Positions 16,152 to 22,249 of a DNA stretch of 22,249 nt are shown one piece after another; the first letter of the stretch is position 1; every line of letters starts with the position of its first letter. The notes under the pieces are model-generated. The model was given only the letters and a program-made list of their open reading frames with translations. It was not told the DNA's origin and searched no databases. The position numbers and the translations under genes were made by a program. The stretch is from Fragilaria crotonensis. Taxonomy: Eukaryota; Bacillariophyta; Fragilariophyceae; Fragilariales; Fragilariaceae. The stretch lies in assembly GCA_022925895.1 (NCBI GenBank), contig JAKSYS010000818.1, positions 1-22,249 of the forward strand, given 5' to 3'.

Positions 16152-18749
16152 GGAATTGCATCGAGATCAGCACTGTTGTTGTTGTTATTGTTCTGTGTTG
16201 TTCTGTGTTTTGCTGCACCTACTAGCTACATAGTTGATGACTCAACACCTGTGAGAAATGAGGAACAATGTTTTTCATGCATCTCATGACATTGAGGATC
16301 TCAGCTATTCCTCGTCGATAAAAGAATGAACTTGTTGAGATTTGAGATTCATGCACACCCAGAACAGCTTCAGGTGGGAGACTCCTGACACTACTGTGAT
16401 AGACAACTTGCCTTTATTCTTCAGTACGCACTGGCATCTAGACAAAGGAATATGCATATGTCAAGAGCAACAATAACTGGGGGGAATGCCAAGTGTTGGT
16501 GCATCTTTCTACCATTCATCAGCAAACTCCGACGAGTAGCTAGCTACAACCTGGAGATTCTAGGTCTACGATTCGATTACTGTCACTGACCTGTAGTATG
16601 GTGGTAGATTGGATACACGGTGACAACCGGATAATCCGTTCCTGTTATTGGTCTTGTTGTCTTGAATTGTGAGGCTATCATGCAGAATCCAAAACCAGTC
16701 AATTTGCACCAGCAGCCAAGTAATATTTCTTCCAATTCCATGAGTCAAGGTTTTTGGATGACAGGATTGCATTGCATAGAATCCAATCCTTACTATTTGT
16801 TCTCCATCGTTCGTTTTGACTCTTCACAATGCTCCCCTTTCTCATTGATGGTGTTGTCTGAATACATGGAGTTAACACTTGCATTCGTGGGACTCAATCT
16901 CGTCACATTCGTCTGGCCATTCTCCGATTTTATGTAGTACTCCAGTACAGTACAGTACAGTACAGTACAGTACAGTAGACGCATTCCGAATTGCGAGTAC
17001 ATTAAAGTTCTTTGAACCCGGTGTGATATACAGCTGTTTTCACAATCAAATAGCCCAGCATACAACGTCGTATTATTTCTACTGGAGATCAATAATCTCT
17101 ATAGTAGACGTCAGCAAAAACAGACGACTCCGTCCGACCAAAATTCACGGACGCATCCAATTATGTATCTTGCAGCGCCGAAACCGTTTTGTTGGCCTTT
17201 GCTTATTGAGTGACTTACGCTGATCCTGATCCATGTCGCCTCGCGAAGTAGGAGGACTCTTTGCCTTCTGGTGGTACTGGTAGTACTGGAATTGTTGGAG
17301 TAGAGGTAATGTAGGCTGAACTTGTGTCCTAATGGGTCCTGTTGAACAAGGTTGCTCCATCTCCTCGGATTCAGTTGTTCTGTCTTTCTCCTCACGTATT
17401 GGGTACTACAGTAGACCGCAAAGAAACAATGCGATGGTCGCTGATGAGGAGGCGTCGCTTTTTGAGGTTTGGAATACAGTCGGCATATTGTGTTCCGATC
17501 CTGCTCTTCTGACACTGCTTTCTTTCACTGTGATTGCGACATCATGGATGCTAACGACCTCTATGAAGATATTGTGTGTGATTTCACATGTTGAGTGGAA
17601 AATAAACAGTGTTGTCACACTCCAACATAACAACGAAGCGACGAAGGAAATGTGAGCAGAATTGTGTACAGTTGTTAGAACAAAGCCCCACTTCAAGTAT
17701 TTTCAAGGCCATTTTGAACGCATTGTGACTACTACTCGTTCCCGGTGGAAACGACAACAAGGAAGAGTGGGAGTCAACTGCTCCTGGGCAAAGAACAGTG
17801 AGACGTGTCCCAAGAAAGGACGGTGGTACTGCTGACAGGAGTGTGGTGGTTACCTTAAGAATGGCAGTCAAAATGACGCAAAGATCCTCTTCATTAGAAT
17901 TCTTTTTGTATTATGAATGCCTCGGGAAGATAACGACACTTGTTTTGAGGATAATGGATACAAGATCCACCAAGCAAGGTGCCTAAGATGCGGCTACATT
18001 CTTCTTGCTGATGAACCTGGAGTTCTCATCGCTTACCTTGTTGGTCTGGAGCAATCGGATGTGCAAGATGCGATTTGTATTTTTGTTGCTTGGGTCAAAA
18101 CAGCGGCAGAAATTTTGAAAGGAGAGAGGGGTGATGAATGATACCGAGCAGCTGTTTAAGCGACCGGATCATGGAGTCCATCTTTGCAAGGATATTGTCA
18201 AATCCACGTTCGATTTGTCGTGGGGAGGCTTGATGATTGATACTCTGTCGCGGACTTTTGATTGTTCTCGCTGAGTTTCAATGGATTCTGTACGCTGCGA
18301 GAATTGTACCACACAGCAAAACATTGTGAGCTTGAGATACCTTCGTAAAACCTGATGCTAAATTTACCTGTCGGGATTGATAATGGAAAAGCGCCGAACA
18401 ACCTGAGCAAAGAATTAATAAACACTCTGGCCTGGCTATTCTGATTCATCGACTGCTTGAAAAGGGCTTGCATCAGCCAGCTCAACGGTCATTACTATGA
18501 AGACGATGTCGTTGATGACAAGCAAAAGCCTTGACAGCAATGACAGGGAACTCATCATGCTTGCGACACAACAGCACTGTAATTCAATGTCGTCAATTTT
18601 GTTAGCTCCTGCAGAGTATCGCTGCCCTTTTGTTGAGACAGACTACTACAGCACAACTCGACCATAAAGCAAACGTAAGTAGAAATTGCAATTTAGAATT
18701 ACAACCGTAGAAACAACACTCTCACAACTTTAAACAAGTATGCATTCCG
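16152..18749. other. Gene-poor region, no confident gene
   Basis: About 2.6 kb without a recognisable protein. Weak candidates: a Gln/Pro/Lys-rich minus-strand frame ending at 17145, starting at ATG 17360 or after an acceptor-like CTACTGTAG at 17403-17411, with PLLQQFQYYQYHQK and a basic end TKRFRRCK, which could be one exon of a spliced gene; and a + strand frame 17917-18141 (74 codons, with a Cys-x2-Cys). Neither has a known domain. The stretch contains a (CAGTA)7 microsatellite and may be old transposon-associated DNA next to the transposase. Confidence 0.35.
16943..16977 (+). repeat. Pentanucleotide microsatellite (CAGTA)7
   Basis: Seven perfect tandem copies of CAGTA cover 35 bp and create GTAC at each junction. 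It is the only long perfect array of this unit in the window and gives a possible source for the GTAC clusters seen elsewhere. Confidence 0.95.
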
Positions 18750-21700
18750 TTAGGCAGCATTATCTTCATTCCCTTCCTTCAATGTTGCAAGGACAAAGCG
18801 AATGTCGAAGTCCAAAGCACAGCGATGTGTTTTAAATCGTTTCATGAGTTGTTCAATCTTCTTATAAAGGAGCTGCTGTTTTGCAGCTGCGGCAATTCCA
18901 GGCACATTTTCAGCAATCTCATCAATGTTGTTTGTCTCTCGTTCAAGGTAATAATATGTGCATATGTAGGCTCGTGCTCTTGCGGCATATTTTCTAACCC
19001 TTTCTTTTGTCAAGACTGTTGTTGGGCAAAGACACCTTGTCACAAGATTGATGAAGTTGGCTCGACCCTTTTTCTCTCGCATTGGTGTTCTCCTCATTAG
19101 TGCCTTTGCCTGTGCCCATGTGTACTCAATCCCTTCACCTGCGAATTCGCAATGAAACTTTGGCGTTAACATCACACGCAAACCAAGTTGGGAGCCCAAA
19201 AATTGCAGAGCTGTTTCTTCCGTCTTGAAGTCATAACAGTTGCCCATCAACCCTTTAAGCGAAGACGATTCGATAATATGACCAGTCAAGATATCTTTCC
19301 GTCCGCCAAGCGTATAAAATGATGTGTTGATCAATTTGTTTCCTTGTTTGTCCACATGTTCTTTGCAGTTGGACGGATCAATCCACCCTCGCTCCCATAA
19401 GACTTGGAGTAGTCCTTTTGCTTTGCCAAGCCAACCTTCGTTGACATAGACTTTCTCGTGCATCAGACTGATGCCATGGATAGCGGCAAGTTCCTTCAGC
19501 TCATTCAATGGGCGATTGGACTCTACCGTGATGCCTGATTCCTCGAGCAATGCAAATGCCAACTCATTCCGTGTTCGTGGTACATTTTTGGGGGGGCGCC
19601 CACGGTTGTCGTGATTGTCATACTTCCGTCTCGCTTGTTCTGCTGTAGCCAACCACCATGGACCCTGGTCATCGGCTTCAAAGACCATGCTCTGTTGATC
19701 GCCTACCTGCAGTATAGAATCAAATGGGCCAAGGCAGTTACTCGTTATCACAGATGAGTGCATTTTTGGTTGCTTGCCTCCAAAACTCCGCGACATACTG
19801 TCTGCATCAAGAGCCCCATCTTTTTTCCTAGCATGACCTTGACTGTGATCGAACATAAAAACAAAGTCAAATTGCGGTCGGAAAATTTTCAGGCAATCAA
19901 CAACATCTTCAAGTTGAATTGCCATATGGTAGCTATTCCAATAGCCACCTTCGAGGCCTGATCAGCAAGTGCCGGACAAAGGAGACTCCGTCAACGGCTG
20001 CTTCCGAGTATGCTTGTTGACTTCGAGTGCAGCAGTTTGGTCAATGTAGTGTGTTCCTCGTCGCAAAGCATTGACTATGGTCAGGTCTTCATCCGTCATT
20101 GGCATTCCGAATCCAGTGTCGCGAGACACAAACGCAGATACCATGAGTCCTTCACCAAGCGATTTGGGAAACAATCCTCGCTCTTGATTCGGGCCAACCC
20201 AACTCTTTGAGGGAAACAGAAATTGGGAGAAACTGATTCGTCCTGACCATAAATTTCAATCGGCCTTGAATTAGGAGGAGCACGTACACTCATCGACGCA
20301 ATTTTCCATGCATGGCATCAAACGTCTCGTTTCCACGACAACTGTAACAGTAGTCAATATGAAACTCATAGTAAACGCTGTTGCAATCTTCGTTGATATA
20401 CTTGTAGCCAAACTCAGGATTGAGATTTGCCGTTTCAAGTTCACTTAAAGCATATTGCACCCATCGTAAACATTTTGGTTCAAGCTCAGTGAGGTACTGC
20501 TGACAAAATTGCTTGCGAGATAAAACAACGTCATCACGTTCATGACCGTCAACATAATACGATTTTTGTTGTATACTATATGCGAAGCCAATTAGTTGCA
20601 TCCATCGCCAGCATGTCGGAATTCCAAATTTGTAATTCCGTGTACCTTCAGAAAAGTTCTTGTGTCAGCGATGATGCTGCTTGGTGACCTTCGTGATCGT
20701 TACACCACTGCTGGTATATACTTGGGAAGAGCTCTTCAATGCAGAATACTCGCACTAATTCAACTGTCAGAATTGACAGGTTACCTAAGCCGAATGCTGC
20801 TATTTGATCTTTTGTATCGGGATACTTCATGAAGAGAAGTGGAAAAGGGCGTTTCCCACATCTCACAATATGATCAGGGTGAAGGAATGTCCTGCACTTA
20901 CGAAACTCCAAATTCCAATCTTGAACGCTTCTAGGTTTCGTAGCTTGCACCACACCAAGTTCATTGAGCTGTCGGCAGGCTTCCCTGCAGCACTGCTTCC
21001 ACGTCCATGAATTCATGTGCCGCATGGCAGTGCGGTATGCCAAGCACAGAATGATTGCCCTGCTCTTCAAGACAAAAATGTCAGATTTAGAACAAACATT
21101 TTCAGCATCACGCCCTTGCACCACATCTCGCCAGCCATTCAGAGTTTTGCTTGCGGATTGTAGAGCGACAACATGACCCTCCAAAATGTCTAGAACATTA
21201 TTGCCACCGCCAAGAATGTCGGCTGAAAATTCCTCAAAAGATGTGCTCCCTCCACCCGCAAATAAATTCCATGCATCTCGACTATTCCAAAAACACAATG
21301 TACTGGCTTGGATGTGAAATGCTGATGCATCGTCTCGTACAAAATTGCATGGCATTCCTTCGTGGCGTTCCTCTTCTTTGTCTTGTTGCTGATGGCAATC
21401 GGAAGAACTTGTACTATTCGGAGACGAAGCCCCTGCAGGCCGCATCGTTGTGATTGATTCCAGGACACTTCTAGTGGAAGCAGAAGTCTCATAGAAATGC
21501 AGTATAGTGTCTCCTTTGCTTGGTTGTGATGACTTGTCCTGAGTGACTGCAGTCGTCGGAAGTTTATCCTTGAGCGTCATCACAGAGAAAAGTGATGAAA
21601 CGGAACTTCTTGTTATGACGATTGCTGACATCACCTCCATGGCAACCGAAATGACACTGTCTTTCCACTTGATGTCAAGAGGACAGGGATAGTCTGCCTG

Positions 21701-22072
21701 CTCAAATGGATCAGTGAGCATGTAGTAAAACTTTTTTTGGAATCTGACACGGAATATTCCAGTAGGGTTTGTCCCATCAAATCGGTCCATTGCGGGCCCA
21801 TCAAAGAATTGTTTGCTTCGAATCATTGCTGCATTTAGCATGGTAGCATCAACTCTACACACACTTTCATCAACAAGACCTGATAAAGTCAATATTTCAG
21901 CCCATGTCTCGGCTGGCAACCATTTTCTCCACACTTGCTGTCGATGATTTTTGTCATCACGAAGCCGCATGAAGGCATTTGTTATAATCACATTTTTGGG
22001 AGTTGGGAGCTTCATCCCCGAGGCCTCACTCATTTTGCTCAATCCCCAAGGCATCAAAGTAGAATATGCCAT
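18750..22072 (-). pseudogene. DDE-type transposase-like gene, disrupted (about 1107 codons)
   Basis: Consecutive minus-strand frames form one protein: 22072-20648, about 20650-20290, about 20300-20240, about 20230-19965 and 19961-18750. Seen: an N-terminal part of unknown function with a Gln/Glu-rich linker; a likely DNA-binding helical region (WTWKQCCREACRQLNELG ... GKRPFPLLFMKYPDTKDQI); KSYYVDGHERDDVV; then three acidic sites, D in YGQDES (20240-20242), D in FMFDHSQGH (19848-19850) and E in GEGIEYTWAQAK (19125-19127). The last resembles the NPIE-x-W site of Tc1/mariner-like enzymes. PKGLLQVLWERGWID and RKYAARARAYICTYY follow the pattern of a widespread, uncharacterised eukaryotic DDE endonuclease family as I remember it. 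Breaks: an extra T at 20652-20655, a missing base near 20294-20305, a missing T at 20230-20232 and an in-frame TGA at 19962-19964. After the three shifts the length is exactly 1108 codons. No terminal inverted repeats or target duplication were found. Confidence 0.7.
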
Positions 22073-22091
22073 GAGGCAGGCCTCGGGGATG
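22013..22091. repeat. 14-bp perfect inverted repeat across the transposase start
   Basis: CATCCCCGAGGCCT at 22013-22026 is repeated exactly in inverted orientation at 22078-22091, with a 51-bp loop that contains the transposase start codon (22070-22072). A transcript could form a GC-rich hairpin over the start. It might also be part of the element's terminal structure. Confidence 0.7.
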
Positions 22092-22249
22092 CAAACATTT
22101 GAGCTTCATTGACCCGTTCATTCCCCCATGAGTGAAGCGTTGATGTTATCGCATTAATTTTTCTTCGTTTACTTAGGCTAAAAATATTTACGTTGATACA
22201 CTACCAAGGCCTACGTCGGGTCTTCAGAATATGAAAACAGCTGTACATA

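Noticed and set aside
16943-16977. Short repeat array as a CRISPR
   Set aside because: The units are contiguous pentamers without spacers, and the DNA is eukaryotic.
18600-22249. Terminal inverted repeats for the transposase element
   Set aside because: CGTTTACTTA near 22168 and AAACGTAAGTAG near 18670 resemble each other loosely but do not align well enough to call.

Overview
The window is eukaryotic nuclear DNA, most likely from a diatom and probably a pennate one. Genes lie on both strands as separate units. Several are interrupted by short GT-AG introns (67 to 221 bp), and intergenic DNA is AT/GTAC-rich. The strongest lineage clues are a plastid IspH/HDR with a diatom-style bipartite leader (signal peptide ending ...TEA followed by F at +1), a phosphoglycerate kinase with a mitochondrial presequence (typical of the mitochondrial lower glycolysis of diatoms), and a small protein of the 'RKVSF ... 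LWYS' type common in diatom genomes. The genus is not determined.

Layout: (1) 642-2129 (+) R3H-SUZ RNA-binding protein. (2) 3461-4009 (+) diatom-type small hypothetical protein. (3) 4799-5995 (+) Rossmann-fold methyltransferase-like protein with an organelle leader. (4) 6104-7014 (-) 20S proteasome alpha4/PSMA7, two exons, carrying a one-base frameshift. (5) 7851-9607 (-) an unusual isochorismatase-like / tubulin-tyrosine-ligase-like fusion, also with a one-base frameshift. (6) 10033-11340 (-) mitochondrial PGK, head to head with (7) 11783-12948 (+) mitochondrial ATP synthase gamma, two exons; the two share a 442-bp intergenic region. (8) 13309-14940 (-) plastid HDR/IspH, four exons. (9) 15413-16151 (-) a broken ORF of unknown function. 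(10) 16152-18749, a gene-poor stretch with a (CAGTA)7 microsatellite. (11) 18750-22072 (-) a disrupted, roughly 1100-residue DDE-type transposase-like gene.

The housekeeping genes do not form one pathway. PGK and ATP synthase gamma both serve mitochondrial ATP production and may share a promoter. HDR makes IPP/DMAPP in the plastid. PSMA7 builds the proteasome alpha ring.

Two window-wide patterns stand out. First, several otherwise intact coding regions are broken by single-base differences that lie in short homopolymers (about 6580, 8717, 15739, 20230, 20652). This suggests uncorrected long-read indels, at least in the essential proteasome gene, although the transposase has enough lesions to be truly decayed. 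Second, most intergenic gaps hold dense clusters of the palindromic tetramer GTAC (6 to 16 copies per 100 to 300 bp). Genes 4, 5, 9 and 11 should not be translated as they stand without checking the read support.
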